64,000 nucleotides of DNA from Nostoc commune NIES-4072 (GTDB lineage: Bacteria > Cyanobacteriota > Cyanobacteriia > Cyanobacteriales > Nostocaceae): positions 4,450,262-4,514,261 of the forward strand of contig NZ_BDUD01000001.1 in the NCBI RefSeq assembly GCF_003113895.1, in the 5' to 3' direction. A program made the translations under genes and the position numbers. Numbering within the stretch: the stretch's first letter is position 1; each line of letters opens with the position of its first letter. Shown one piece after another: positions 8,490 to 17,267 of this stretch. A model generated the notes under the pieces. The model searched no databases. It saw nothing but the letters and a program-made list of their open reading frames with translations, and was not told the origin of the DNA.

Positions 8490-9911
8490 ATGATCGGCGA
8501 AATATTAGGCGAACGCTACGAAGTTCAGCAGCTACTAGGAAAAAAAGCAGGGCGGCGGACTTTGCTAGCTCGTGATTTGCAAACTCAAGAATTAGTTGTC
8601 ATTAAGTTACTCTCTTTTGGTGATGACTTTGAATGGGATTCACTCAAGCTTTTTGAACGGGAAGCTGAAACTTTAAAATCTTTGTCACATCCCTTAATTC
8701 CTCAGTATTTAAACTATTTTGAGGTAAATTTACCAACCATTAAAGGATTTGCGCTTGTACAAACTTATATAAGAGCAAAAACTTTAGAACAATATTTACA
8801 AAGTGGGCGAACATTTACTGAAGCTGAAGTCAAACAGATAGCCAAAGCGCTTTTAGAGATTCTTATTTACCTACATGGGCTGTATCCGCCTGTAATTCAT
8901 CGTGATATTAAGCCTAGCAATATTTTATTAGGGGAGCGTTCTGGTAATAGTGTTGGACAAGTTTATTTGGTAGATTTTGGCTCAGTGCAGACTATCCTCG
9001 CCACAGAAACCGGGACAAGAACTGTGGTAGGAACTTATGGCTATATGCCACCAGAGCAATTTGGCGGACGCACTGTTGCAGCATCAGACCTTTATAGTTT
9101 AGGCGCAACTTTAATTTATTTAATGACGGGGAATCACCCAGCTGATTTACCGCAAAAGGATTTTCGCATTCAGTTTGAGGTAGCCGCTAATCTGAGTCCC
9201 AGCTTTAGCAAGTGGCTAAAGTGGATGATTGAACCCAGTTTAGAAGGGCGTTTTAGTTCTGCTGCTGATGCGATCGCAGCTTTAGAGAAGCCACAAGTGA
9301 CTAACTTACCTGCTTTAGTTGCCAGCAAACCAGATGGGAGTAAGATTCAACTAACCAAAAACTGGGATTCTCTAGAAATTATCATTCCACCAGATGGTTT
9401 CCATCCATCAATAGTATTGACAGGTGTATTTGTGATCGCCTGGAATTCATTTGTCCTACTTTGGACAATTTACGCTCTTTGGGCCCCTTTTCCTGTCAAC
9501 ATCCCCTTTGCGTTGTTCTCACTTGCTTTTTGGGTTGCTGGCTGTTCTATGGTGTATAAATTTTTCTTTAATTTGTTTGGACGCATCTGCTTACGCCTGA
9601 ATGCAGAACAAATTTCCCTAAGCTGGGAGTTGTTTAGTTGGAAGTTTGAGCGTCCCCGACCATCCCCAAGGCAAAGTGTTAATAAGTTGGTTTACATTCC
9701 AAAACATTTTATTAAAGGCTCTCAAGACACTAGAGTTGCCGTTCCAGCGCAATTATATATTTACTCAGGATTACAAAAATACCAAATTAGTGGAAACGAT
9801 GTCGGTATTAAATCTGAAGTAGAACTTGAATGGTTAGCTCATGAATTAAGTGAGTGGTTAGGTTTGCCAATTACCAATCCAATGGGAAGTAATACCAATT
9901 TGAAAAAATAA
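8490..9911 (+). CDS. Serine/threonine protein kinase with C-terminal membrane part
   Basis: Bacterial Hanks-type kinase. Seen: Lys39 in VVIKLL, the catalytic loop HRDIKPSNILL with Asp139, the VDFGSV metal-binding motif with Asp162, GTYGYMPPEQF as activation segment end, and SDLYSLGATLIYLMTG. After the kinase domain (to about residue 275) comes a linker, two hydrophobic segments (about residues 308-365) and a cytosolic tail. The last codons, TNLKK and stop, fall inside a mobile inverted-repeat element that starts at 9892, so the native C terminus may have been longer. Substrate unknown. Confidence 0.92.
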   Translation: MIGEILGERYEVQQLLGKKAGRRTLLARDLQTQELVVIKLLSFGDDFEWDSLKLFEREAETLKSLSHPLIPQYLNYFEVNLPTIKGFALVQTYIRAKTLEQYLQSGRTFTEAEVKQIAKALLEILIYLHGLYPPVIHRDIKPSNILLGERSGNSVGQVYLVDFGSVQTILATETGTRTVVGTYGYMPPEQFGGRTVAASDLYSLGATLIYLMTGNHPADLPQKDFRIQFEVAANLSPSFSKWLKWMIEPSLEGRFSSAADAIAALEKPQVTNLPALVASKPDGSKIQLTKNWDSLEIIIPPDGFHPSIVLTGVFVIAWNSFVLLWTIYALWAPFPVNIPFALFSLAFWVAGCSMVYKFFFNLFGRICLRLNAEQISLSWELFSWKFERPRPSPRQSVNKLVYIPKHFIKGSQDTRVAVPAQLYIYSGLQKYQISGNDVGIKSEVELEWLAHELSEWLGLPITNPMGSNTNLKK

Positions 9912-9994
9912 TCCGACAAATAGACCATTTGTAGAGACGCGATTCATCGCGTCTTTACCCAAGGATGTGTTGCAATCATTAATTAAATTAGTAT
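9892..9994. repeat. 103-bp inverted-repeat element, copy 1 (in kinase 3' end)
   Basis: Begins with ATACCAATT and ends with the near-complement AATTAGTAT. The same 103-bp element, same length, lies at 25672-25774 with ends ATACCAATT/AATTGGTAT. The inner part carries a GACGCGATTCATCGCGTC hairpin. The left 20 bases are coding and provide the kinase stop codon. Confidence 0.9.
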
Positions 9995-10027
9995 AAGTTA
10001 AGGTAATCATTTAATTTAATTTTTAAT

Positions 10028-10069
10028 AAAAAAGTCTGAGCGCCGAAAACCAACGCTCAAACTTTTTTT
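10028..10069. terminator. Bidirectional rho-independent terminator
   Basis: Stem AAAGTCTGAGCG/CGCTCAAACTTT with one mismatch, loop CCGAAAACCAA, a run of A before and a run of T after. It sits between the convergent kinase and alcohol dehydrogenase genes and can serve both. Confidence 0.85.
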
Positions 10070-10145
10070 ATTGGTTTTTCTTACACCCTAAAAAGCAAAG
10101 GATTCAGGACTGTTCATCAAAAGCGACAATAGCATTTTTTTACTG

Positions 10146-11201
10146 TCATTCTTCCTTCAGCGATGCCATGTCAATCACAAAGCGGTATTTCACATCGCTT
10201 TTTAGCATCCGCTTGTATGCTTGGTTGATCTTCTGAATCGGGATAAGTTCGATGTCACTGACGATATTGTGTTCAGCGCAAAAGTCGAGCATTTCTTGTG
10301 TCTCCTGAATCCCGCCAATCATCGAACCGGCAATTACTCGGCGCTTAAAAATCAAGTTACCGATGTTAGGTGATGGGTGCGGATTTTCCGGTACACCAAG
10401 CAAGCACAGCGTACCACCACGCTTAAGCAACTGAGTGTACGCGTCCAGGTCGTGCGATACCGAAACCGTGTTGAGAATGAAGTCGAAGCTGTTGATATGC
10501 TTGTTCATCTCATCGCTGTTTTTTGAAATGACAACCTCATCGGCTCCAAGGCGCTTGGCATCTTCGGTCTTACTTGACGACGTTGTGAACAGCACAGTGT
10601 AAGCACCAAAAGCGTGAGCTAATTTTAGCCCCATGTGTCCCAACCCACCAAGCCCGACGATACCCACCTTATCGCCTTTGCCAACTTTCCAGTAGCGTAA
10701 AGGCGAGTACGTCGTGATCCCCGCACACAATAAGGGTGCGACGCCAGCGAGATCCAGTTTTTCCGAAACGCGTAGCACGTAATTTTCATCCACGACAATC
10801 TGGTTTGAATAACCCCCATAAGTCGTTTTCCCTGTCTGCTTCTCTGGGCTGTTGTAGGTGAAGATAATTTCATTATCACAGTACTGCTCAAAACTCTCAC
10901 GGCAGTTTGGACAGGTGCGACAAGAATCGACCATACAACCAACGCCCGCAGTCTCGCCTACCTTGAACTTGGAAACCTGCTCACCAATCTTCACTACACG
11001 ACCAACGATCTCATGTCCAGGTACGACAGGGTAAACCGTATTTTTCCACTCATTAGCGACTGTATGCAGATCCGAGTGACACACGCCACAGTAAAGGATC
11101 TCGATTTGTACGTCGTGCGGCCCTAACTCTCGCCGTTCAAAAGTGAACAATCCTAGTGGTGTACTTGCACTTTGGGCTGCGTATCCAACACTCTTAATCA
11201 C
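10146..11201 (-). CDS. Zinc-dependent NAD(P)-alcohol dehydrogenase (YahK/CAD-like)
   Basis: Medium-chain zinc alcohol dehydrogenase/aldehyde reductase of the cinnamyl-alcohol dehydrogenase type. Seen: the catalytic zinc ligands in CGVCHSDLH and GHEIVG (about residues 38-65), the structural zinc cysteines in CMVDSCRTCPNCRESFEQYC (about residues 94-113), the Rossmann motif GLGGLGHMGLKLAHAFGA and YGGYSNQ. Start is GTG at 11201, preceded by AAGGAG. Base composition looks more GC-rich than its neighbours and it sits beside repeats and a TnpB gene, which suggests later acquisition; this is an impression, not a measurement. Physiological substrate not readable. Confidence 0.92.
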   Translation of the reverse strand: MIKSVGYAAQSASTPLGLFTFERRELGPHDVQIEILYCGVCHSDLHTVANEWKNTVYPVVPGHEIVGRVVKIGEQVSKFKVGETAGVGCMVDSCRTCPNCRESFEQYCDNEIIFTYNSPEKQTGKTTYGGYSNQIVVDENYVLRVSEKLDLAGVAPLLCAGITTYSPLRYWKVGKGDKVGIVGLGGLGHMGLKLAHAFGAYTVLFTTSSSKTEDAKRLGADEVVISKNSDEMNKHINSFDFILNTVSVSHDLDAYTQLLKRGGTLCLLGVPENPHPSPNIGNLIFKRRVIAGSMIGGIQETQEMLDFCAEHNIVSDIELIPIQKINQAYKRMLKSDVKYRFVIDMASLKEE

Positions 11202-11823
11202 AGATAATCTCCTTTTTGCTAAATTGTTTCATAGGTATTGTGAACCTTATTCAAAGTTTTCTGACTCAGTTCCTCGAAACTGCTCATATACTGCAATTAA
11301 CAGACCAAAATTGTTCCTACTCAGTATTAAATGCTAGGACAGGGGAGTGCCTCTCCTCTACCCAGATTCGTTTCGATATTTCCCGAACAATGTCCCTGAT
11401 GATTCCGGCTTTAACGAACTTTGGGGGTTTAAGTCCCCAGCAAGATAGGCAGCACGTTTTGTGTCGGGGTCTAAATCCCCGTCACAAAACGTAATTGCGA
11501 ATTGCGTTAGCGGAGCGGGGCGTTAGCCCATTGCGAATTGCGAATTGGTTTAATAGCTCCATGAAAATGAGTATAAAGGAAGTCAGACTGGTCTGAGTCA
11601 CCATCATAAGTATGAGACAGTAGACGAAGTAGGTGGAGGAGGGGGAGCAGGAAAAAAATTCTACTAATCGTGTTGGATGGAACAATTGAGTAATTTAATT
11701 TTTTGAATTCCCTAAAGTGCTTATAGTATGTTGTTTAGCAAAATTTTTTGAAGATAGCAGAACTTATGGAATTTGCGCCATCAATGTCTATATTTAATTA
11801 CAGAAGCCTTAGAGGAAATTTAT
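11202..11823. other. Gene-free stretch upstream of tatA
   Basis: This 622-base stretch holds no credible gene. It contains the leader of the alcohol dehydrogenase, a short segment resembling the 3' end of a tnpB gene (about 11340-11400), the structured repeat 11410-11553 and an AT-rich region before tatA. No promoter could be fixed with confidence. Confidence 0.7.
11410..11553. repeat. Structured dispersed repeat, copy 2
   Basis: Nearly identical to 6343-6482 over about 105 bases, then diverging slightly (a GGAGCGGGGCGTTAGCC segment instead of AGGAACGAGCG) before a shared ATTGCGAATTGCGAATTGG end. Both hairpins are conserved. Just upstream (about 11352-11366) CTCTCCTCTACCCAG matches the complement of codons near the 3' end of the TnpB gene (LSSTQ), so a decayed TnpB end may adjoin this repeat. 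Confidence 0.85.
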
Positions 11824-11997
11824 ATGTTTGGACTGGGATGGCCAGAAATAGCTGTAATTACCATAGTCGCTGTTTTAATTTTTGGCCCAAAAAAAATTCC
11901 CGAACTGGGAACTGCACTGGGCAAAACCCTACGAGGGTTTAAGGAGGAGATGAAAACTCCCAGTGACGAAATCAATCAGGAAGAAGAAAAACAATAG
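11824..11997 (+). CDS. tatA: Sec-independent translocase subunit TatA/E
   Basis: 57-residue twin-arginine translocase subunit that oligomerises to move folded proteins across the thylakoid or plasma membrane. Seen: the N-terminal membrane helix (GLGWPEIAVITIVAVLIFGP), the FGPKKIPELG hinge, and an amphipathic helix GTALGKTLRGFKEEM followed by an acidic tail. The start at 11824 has an AGAGGAA ribosome-binding site; an upstream frame to 11773 is not needed. The partner tatC is not in the window. The TnpB element begins directly behind its stop codon. Confidence 0.92.
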   Translation: MFGLGWPEIAVITIVAVLIFGPKKIPELGTALGKTLRGFKEEMKTPSDEINQEEEKQ

Positions 11998-12033
11998 TCA
12001 ACCGCCCCACCCACAAGGGGATGGGGCTTGTAA
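11998..12033 (-). other. Probable right end of the TnpB element
   Basis: Read on the minus strand, the bases after the tnpB stop form a GCCCCATCCCCTTGTGGG hairpin closed by GTGGGGC, typical of IS200/IS605-type right ends where the omega RNA scaffold terminates. The element boundary, and so the guide, would fall within or next to the 3' end of tatA. Boundaries are inferred from structure only. Confidence 0.55.
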
Positions 12034-13143
12034 CTAACCGACAGAATCGGCTGAAACATACGGCATATTGACTGATGCCTGCTCCTGTGTCCCTAACTGG
12101 GTAGAGGAGAGAATATAGTCGTCCCGAACATTCTTGGCAGCATTGAGATCCGCGTGTGTCCGATGTCCACAATTTTTGCAATGAAATCTGGACTTGTGCC
12201 GATTTGTTCTTCGGATGTGCTTACAAATATTGCATTTTTGGGAGGTATAACGAGGATCTTGGTGTACTACTCGTTTTCCCAACGCTTCTGCCTTGTAAGC
12301 CAAGAACTGCTCTTGCTGATAGAACGCCCAACTACCCAACCATTTATTCATTTTCTTGCCGCGTCGCTGAGTGCGAATACTGGACAAGTCCTCTAGTACA
12401 AAAACCGCAATTAAGGGTTGGTTGACTAACTTTTTACTTACACAATGGTTCGTATCCCGCATGAACCGCTTCTCGCGTCCAGACATCGCCTTTAAACGAC
12501 GTTTGGCACTGCGAGTGCCTTTTTGCTGGAGTTTACGACGATTATGTAAATAACGTCTTTGTACTTCCCTGATTTTAGAAGAACTGAAAAATTGACCATC
12601 ATTGGTAACAGCTTGATGATACAAGCCTCGGTCAATTCCTTGAATTTGTCCTTCTATCTGTTGCGGGTCTTCTGTCTCAAAAACCAATCTCACCCAGAAT
12701 TGCTTGGTGTTGTTAGTACAGGTAACAGTTGCACCGCAAAATTCCCAAGTTTCAAACACTTCTTGAAAATATTCAGGAACATCAAGAATTAAAGTGACTC
12801 GTTTCCCAATGCACGAGAGGGTTAATTGCTTTCCTCTTAGCGTCATTGTGCGTTTATCGTACCTTAATCCCGATGTTGGTTTTTTCTTGGGAATGCTCTT
12901 GAATTTTGTAGCTTTGATAGCTTCAAGTGCGTTATCTCTGATTGTTTGCAATAGCGCAGAAGGCACACACGGATACTGAACTCTTAACAAGTGATACAGT
13001 TCCTTGTGTGCCTTATTTTTGTTGTAACTACTCTTAGCAATAGCCCAGTCAACGTGTGCGTTAAATATCTCTGCACACTGGTTCATCAAAGGTAAAAATT
13101 TATCCGATGGTAAATCAACTGGGATACTAACAGTACGTTTCAT
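12034..13143 (-). CDS. tnpB: TnpB RNA-guided nuclease (IS605 OrfB family), stand-alone
   Basis: 369-residue TnpB, ancestor-type relative of Cas12. The RuvC triad is intact: Asp171 in GIDRGLYH, Glu251 in FVLEDLSS and Asp332 in HADLNAAKN. The zinc ribbon is intact: Cys304, Cys307, Cys322 and Cys325. The N-terminal part (residues 1-160) is the usual wedge/REC-like region. No tnpA transposase lies on either side, so this is an IS1341-type element mobilised in trans, if at all. Known TnpB proteins use an omega RNA from the 3' end of the gene to cut DNA next to a short target-adjacent motif. Confidence 0.94.
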   Translation of the reverse strand: MKRTVSIPVDLPSDKFLPLMNQCAEIFNAHVDWAIAKSSYNKNKAHKELYHLLRVQYPCVPSALLQTIRDNALEAIKATKFKSIPKKKPTSGLRYDKRTMTLRGKQLTLSCIGKRVTLILDVPEYFQEVFETWEFCGATVTCTNNTKQFWVRLVFETEDPQQIEGQIQGIDRGLYHQAVTNDGQFFSSSKIREVQRRYLHNRRKLQQKGTRSAKRRLKAMSGREKRFMRDTNHCVSKKLVNQPLIAVFVLEDLSSIRTQRRGKKMNKWLGSWAFYQQEQFLAYKAEALGKRVVHQDPRYTSQKCNICKHIRRTNRHKSRFHCKNCGHRTHADLNAAKNVRDDYILSSTQLGTQEQASVNMPYVSADSVG

Positions 13144-13230
13144 GTAGATTCTACTGGCTTGTAGTAAGCAATAATCACAGCTTCATAAAAGTAATCAGAA
13201 TACAGGAGTCAGCGCCCTGACTCCTCCTGA

Positions 13231-15936
13231 CTACAGTAATGTATTAACAACAGAAGAAGGTGCTATTCCATTTTGAGAATCGATGACAGTTGTGCCAGTA
13301 TTTTGTTGGTGTGTCTCTTCTTTGGCTAAACCACGCAGCTTAATTAACTTAATAGCTCGTGTAACGCTTTCTGGTAAAATTACCACCAGACTGTTATCAG
13401 GAGCCATGTCTAAGCCTTTATTTATCGCTTGGGTTTCATCCAAAATTGATTCGTAGCGGCTATCAGGTTTAACTTCGGTGATGCCTTGAATAATCAACTG
13501 GGCGGCTGAACCCCGTAAGCGTCCCCGTGTGTCATCGTCTTCTTTGACGATGATGTAGTCAAAAATTTGTGCTGCTAATTTGCCTAATGTAACAAAGTCT
13601 TCGTCGCGGCGATCGCCTGGCCCACCAATTACGCCAATCCGTTGTCCTGTAGTCCAGTTCCGTACAAAGGAACCTACAGCTTCGTAACTGGCTGCGTTGT
13701 GGGCATAATCTACTAAAGCGTGGTAGTTGCCTAAATTAAATAAGTTCATCCGTCCTGGTGTTTGACTAACTGAAGCCCGGAAGGTCTTCAAACCAGCACG
13801 AATCTGCTCAATAGTGACGTTTTGCACGAATGCTGCCAAACTTGCTGCTAAAGCATTGGCAATCATAAACGGCGCTCGACCGCCCATTGTTAAAGGTATA
13901 TTTTCTGCTCTTTCTATCCTGTGTGTCCAATCACCTTTAACAATTGACAAATAGCCATTTTCATATACTGCTGCTACTCCGCCCTTTTGGATGTGCTTTC
14001 GCACTAATTCCGAGTCGGGGTTCATTGTAAAGTAAGCAATATTAGCCTTAGTTTTTTCTGACATGGCGGCGACTCTGCGATCGTCGGCATTAAGTACCGC
14101 ATAGCCATCAGGGAATACGGCTTCTGCTACTACACTCTTGAGGTTAGCTAACTGCTCAATTGTATCTATATCGCCGATTCCTAAGTGGTCGGCAGCTACA
14201 TTCAACACCACTCCCACATTTGCGGCTTCAAAGCCCAATCCAGAGCGGAGAATGCCACCGCGAGCCGTTTCCAGTACCGCTACTTCTACTGTGGGATCTT
14301 GAAGGATGACGTGGGCACTTTGGGGGCCTGTGTTATCGCCAGCTTCTACTAAGTAATCACCGATATATGTTCCATCGGTAGTAGTATAACCAACTACTTT
14401 ACCAGTCTGTTTATAAATATGTGCTAGTAGTCGGGTTGTAGTAGTTTTACCGTTAGTACCCGTGATGCTAAGGATGGGGATTTGTCCAGATTGCTCGTTG
14501 GGAAACAGCATATCCATTACTGCGCCAGCGACGTTACGGGGAATACCCACGCTTGGGGCAACGTGCATTCGGAAGCCGGGAGCGGCGTTAACTTCGACAA
14601 TCACGCCATCAACTTCCCGCAGGGGACGGCTAATATCCGTGGTGACGATATCGAGTCCGGCGATATCTAAACCGATAATCTTAACTACCCGTTGTGCCAA
14701 CCAAAGATTTTCTGGGTGAATTTCATCGGTACGGTCTACGGCACTACCACCTGTACTTAAGTTTGCCGTTGCTCTGAGATAACAAATAGTCCCCTTGGGT
14801 GGCACGCTGTTTATGGTATAGCCTTGCCTTTCTAAGAGTTGGTAGCTGGTGCGGTCTAGTTCAATCTTGGTTAGGACGTTATCATGTCCTTCACCGCGAT
14901 TTGGGTCTAGGTTTGTTTCCTCAATGAGTTCGGCGATGGTTGATCTGCCATTGCCAATCACATGAGCCGGGACGCGTTCGGCTACTGCTACTACTTTGCC
15001 ATTTACTACTAGTACCCTATGGTCGCGTCCAACATAATATCTTTCGACAATAATTGACCGGGAAACCTGTCTAGCGGCTTCGTATCCTGCTTCAGCTTCT
15101 TCCCAAGTTCTAATATCAATGGTGATCCCCCGTCCATGATTGCCATCCAGGGGCTTGATGACGATAGGATAGCCGCCAACGAATTCAATGGCTTGTTCCA
15201 AATCGTCTAAGAAGTTGATCACTGTACCTCTGGGTACTGGCGCACCAGCAGCAGCAAGGATGCGTTTAGTGGCTTCTTTATCGCAAGCTAGTTCTACGCC
15301 CAGAATGCTGGTGTTGTCCGTCATTGTGGCCTGCATCCGCTTCTGATTCACGCCGTAGCCCAGCTGAATCAAAAAGCGGGCTTCCAGAGACATCCAGGGA
15401 ATACCTCTTTTTTCTGCTTCTTTGATGATCGCTTCAGTGGACGGGCCTAAGGAAGCATCACGGGTGAAGTCTTTCAGGTCTTGGATATCTTGCTCTAGTT
15501 CTGCTTTGGGATAACGCCCTCGATCAACGATACTCTGACACAGCCGTACTGCGGCTCGTCCAGCGTAGCGTCCCGCTTCCTCGTTCTGATACTCAATTAC
15601 TACTTGATAAATTCCGGGTGTGGCAGTTTCGCGGGTGCGACCAAAGCCAACATGCATACCAGCTAATTCCTGGAGTTCTAGGGCTACGTGTTCTACGATA
15701 TGACCAATCATAGTGCCTTCTTTGACTCGCATCAGAAAACCACCACGACAGCCAGGAGAACAATAATGACCCTCCAGACTCGGCAGCGCCTCAACTAGTC
15801 CTTCATAAAAGCCAGGGATTTCATTCGAGGGCGTCTCGGCAAGGTTTTCTAAATCGAGGCGCATGACGATCAGCTTGTGGCGTCGAATGCTCCAATAGTT
15901 TGGGCCGCGTAAGGTCTGGATCTTGAGGATTCTCAT
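13231..15936 (-). CDS. cphA: Cyanophycin synthetase
   Basis: Polymerises Asp and Arg, using ATP, into the nitrogen store cyanophycin. Seen in order: the N-terminal cyanophycin domain (MRILKIQTLRGPNYWSIRR to about residue 160), an ATP-grasp domain (about 215-475, with GYPIVIKPLDGNHGRGI) that adds Asp, and a Mur-ligase-like domain from about residue 490 with the P-loop GTNGKTTTTR, NVAADHLG and VDYAHNAASYEA that adds Arg. About 901 residues from ATG 15936, normal length. Same strand and downstream of cphB, as in other heterocystous cyanobacteria; the 467-base gap suggests partly separate control. Confidence 0.98.
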   Translation of the reverse strand: MRILKIQTLRGPNYWSIRRHKLIVMRLDLENLAETPSNEIPGFYEGLVEALPSLEGHYCSPGCRGGFLMRVKEGTMIGHIVEHVALELQELAGMHVGFGRTRETATPGIYQVVIEYQNEEAGRYAGRAAVRLCQSIVDRGRYPKAELEQDIQDLKDFTRDASLGPSTEAIIKEAEKRGIPWMSLEARFLIQLGYGVNQKRMQATMTDNTSILGVELACDKEATKRILAAAGAPVPRGTVINFLDDLEQAIEFVGGYPIVIKPLDGNHGRGITIDIRTWEEAEAGYEAARQVSRSIIVERYYVGRDHRVLVVNGKVVAVAERVPAHVIGNGRSTIAELIEETNLDPNRGEGHDNVLTKIELDRTSYQLLERQGYTINSVPPKGTICYLRATANLSTGGSAVDRTDEIHPENLWLAQRVVKIIGLDIAGLDIVTTDISRPLREVDGVIVEVNAAPGFRMHVAPSVGIPRNVAGAVMDMLFPNEQSGQIPILSITGTNGKTTTTRLLAHIYKQTGKVVGYTTTDGTYIGDYLVEAGDNTGPQSAHVILQDPTVEVAVLETARGGILRSGLGFEAANVGVVLNVAADHLGIGDIDTIEQLANLKSVVAEAVFPDGYAVLNADDRRVAAMSEKTKANIAYFTMNPDSELVRKHIQKGGVAAVYENGYLSIVKGDWTHRIERAENIPLTMGGRAPFMIANALAASLAAFVQNVTIEQIRAGLKTFRASVSQTPGRMNLFNLGNYHALVDYAHNAASYEAVGSFVRNWTTGQRIGVIGGPGDRRDEDFVTLGKLAAQIFDYIIVKEDDDTRGRLRGSAAQLIIQGITEVKPDSRYESILDETQAINKGLDMAPDNSLVVILPESVTRAIKLIKLRGLAKEETHQQNTGTTVIDSQNGIAPSSVVNTLL

Positions 15937-16403
15937 GGGAATAGGTAGATGGAGATTCGGAACCAAAATTCTAGTTTCTTACTGGAATTGACCGCTAAAC
16001 TGTTCGTTGCAAACAGTTTTTTCTTTTTACATACTATTCTCATCATTTTTCTACAACAAGAAATAAATGTGCGGTCAACCTCTAACAGGATTTTAGATTT
16101 ATGATTTTGGATTAAAAGAGACAATTAGGGTACTTAGCTCTCTTAATTTTAGATTTACGATCGCAAAGGCTTAACGAGTCGTTGATGGTTTTTTAGATTT
16201 CTTTCGCCCACTTGGCGGCATCTGCCAAAAAGCTCTTTTAATCTAAAATCCGTCTTGAAAAGCTTGTTAGGTCGGTAAACCAACGCCACTTGCTACAACG
16301 CGGGGAACCCGCGCAACGCAGTGGCTCTTCCTTACAACTTTTTGCAAAATCCAAAATCTAAAATTTGTGGCCAACTCAGTGTAACCTCAGATACTTTATC
16401 CCG
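15937..16403. other. cphB-cphA intergenic region
   Basis: 467 bases without a gene. It contains TCTAAAATC/AATCTAAA short repeats (about 16225-16260 and 16345-16365) and a Nostoc-type interspersed palindromic motif around 16280-16325 (CGCGGGGAACCCGCG). An NtcA box of the GTA-N8-TAC form was looked for and not found. Confidence 0.6.
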
Positions 16404-17267
16404 TCAGCTGGAGATCCGGTGTACAGCAGGCAATACAGTGCGCTGGTACAAGTGGAAGCGATCGCCGTAGCTGAGGATATGGAGACGTAAATTATGTACT
16501 GTTAATGGTTCATTAGCACCAACATGGGGTTCGTTGGTGTGGGTGGCTTCAGTGGGATCAACAATGGTGACACTGCCTTTACCCATAACTTGTAACCAAC
16601 CATCACGTTCAAATACTGCACAAGTATCTTCGTCAATGCCAATACCTAAGCGATCAGGGTGAGCTGCGATCGCACTTATCAGCCGCCCCATCCGATTACG
16701 GTTGTGAAAGTGTTGGTCAACGATGACTTCAGGAATAAACCCTAAACCCGTTGCCATATCAACTAGGGAACGATTTGGCGATTCTCCACTACCGCCACCT
16801 GCAATCATGTGATGCCCCATCACTGCTGCTCCTGCACTCGTGCCTGCTAAGGTTAGTTGCCCCGCCCTCACACGCTGGCGAATAATTTCCATTGCTGGTG
16901 TATCTGCCAATACACCACAGAGACGCAGCTGGTCGCCTCCTGTCAAAAATACCCCACTACAGGCTTCTAAGGATGCTTTGATCTGGGAGGATTCACACTG
17001 TTCTCGTTCGCGGATATCTAAAATCTCTACCTTCTGAGCACCCATTTCTTCAAAAATGCGAATATACCTACCACCGATGATGGCCGGTTCGCGAGAGGCA
17101 GATGGAATAATTGTAATATAAGCCTTACTAGCACCGGCGCGTCCAAAAAAAGTTCGGAGGATTTCGCGTCCATGAACTTTATCTTCTGCACCTCCGATAA
17201 CCAGAACGGCGGTTTTAGTTGCTTGGGGTGTCCTCATTTCTAGCGATTTAGCTTGTAATTGCGGCAT
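16404..17267 (-). CDS. cphB: Cyanophycinase
   Basis: Intracellular serine exopeptidase (family S51) that cuts cyanophycin into beta-Asp-Arg dipeptides. Seen: VLVIGGAEDKVHG near the N terminus, FLTGGDQLRL (110-117 region), the nucleophile Ser144 in LAGTSAGAAVMG, and VDQHFHNRNRMGRL. 287 residues from ATG 17267, which has AGGAG seven bases upstream; the longer frame to 17351 has no family support. Lies upstream of cphA on the same strand, forming the classic store-and-release pair. Confidence 0.97.
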   Translation of the reverse strand: MPQLQAKSLEMRTPQATKTAVLVIGGAEDKVHGREILRTFFGRAGASKAYITIIPSASREPAIIGGRYIRIFEEMGAQKVEILDIREREQCESSQIKASLEACSGVFLTGGDQLRLCGVLADTPAMEIIRQRVRAGQLTLAGTSAGAAVMGHHMIAGGGSGESPNRSLVDMATGLGFIPEVIVDQHFHNRNRMGRLISAIAAHPDRLGIGIDEDTCAVFERDGWLQVMGKGSVTIVDPTEATHTNEPHVGANEPLTVHNLRLHILSYGDRFHLYQRTVLPAVHRISS

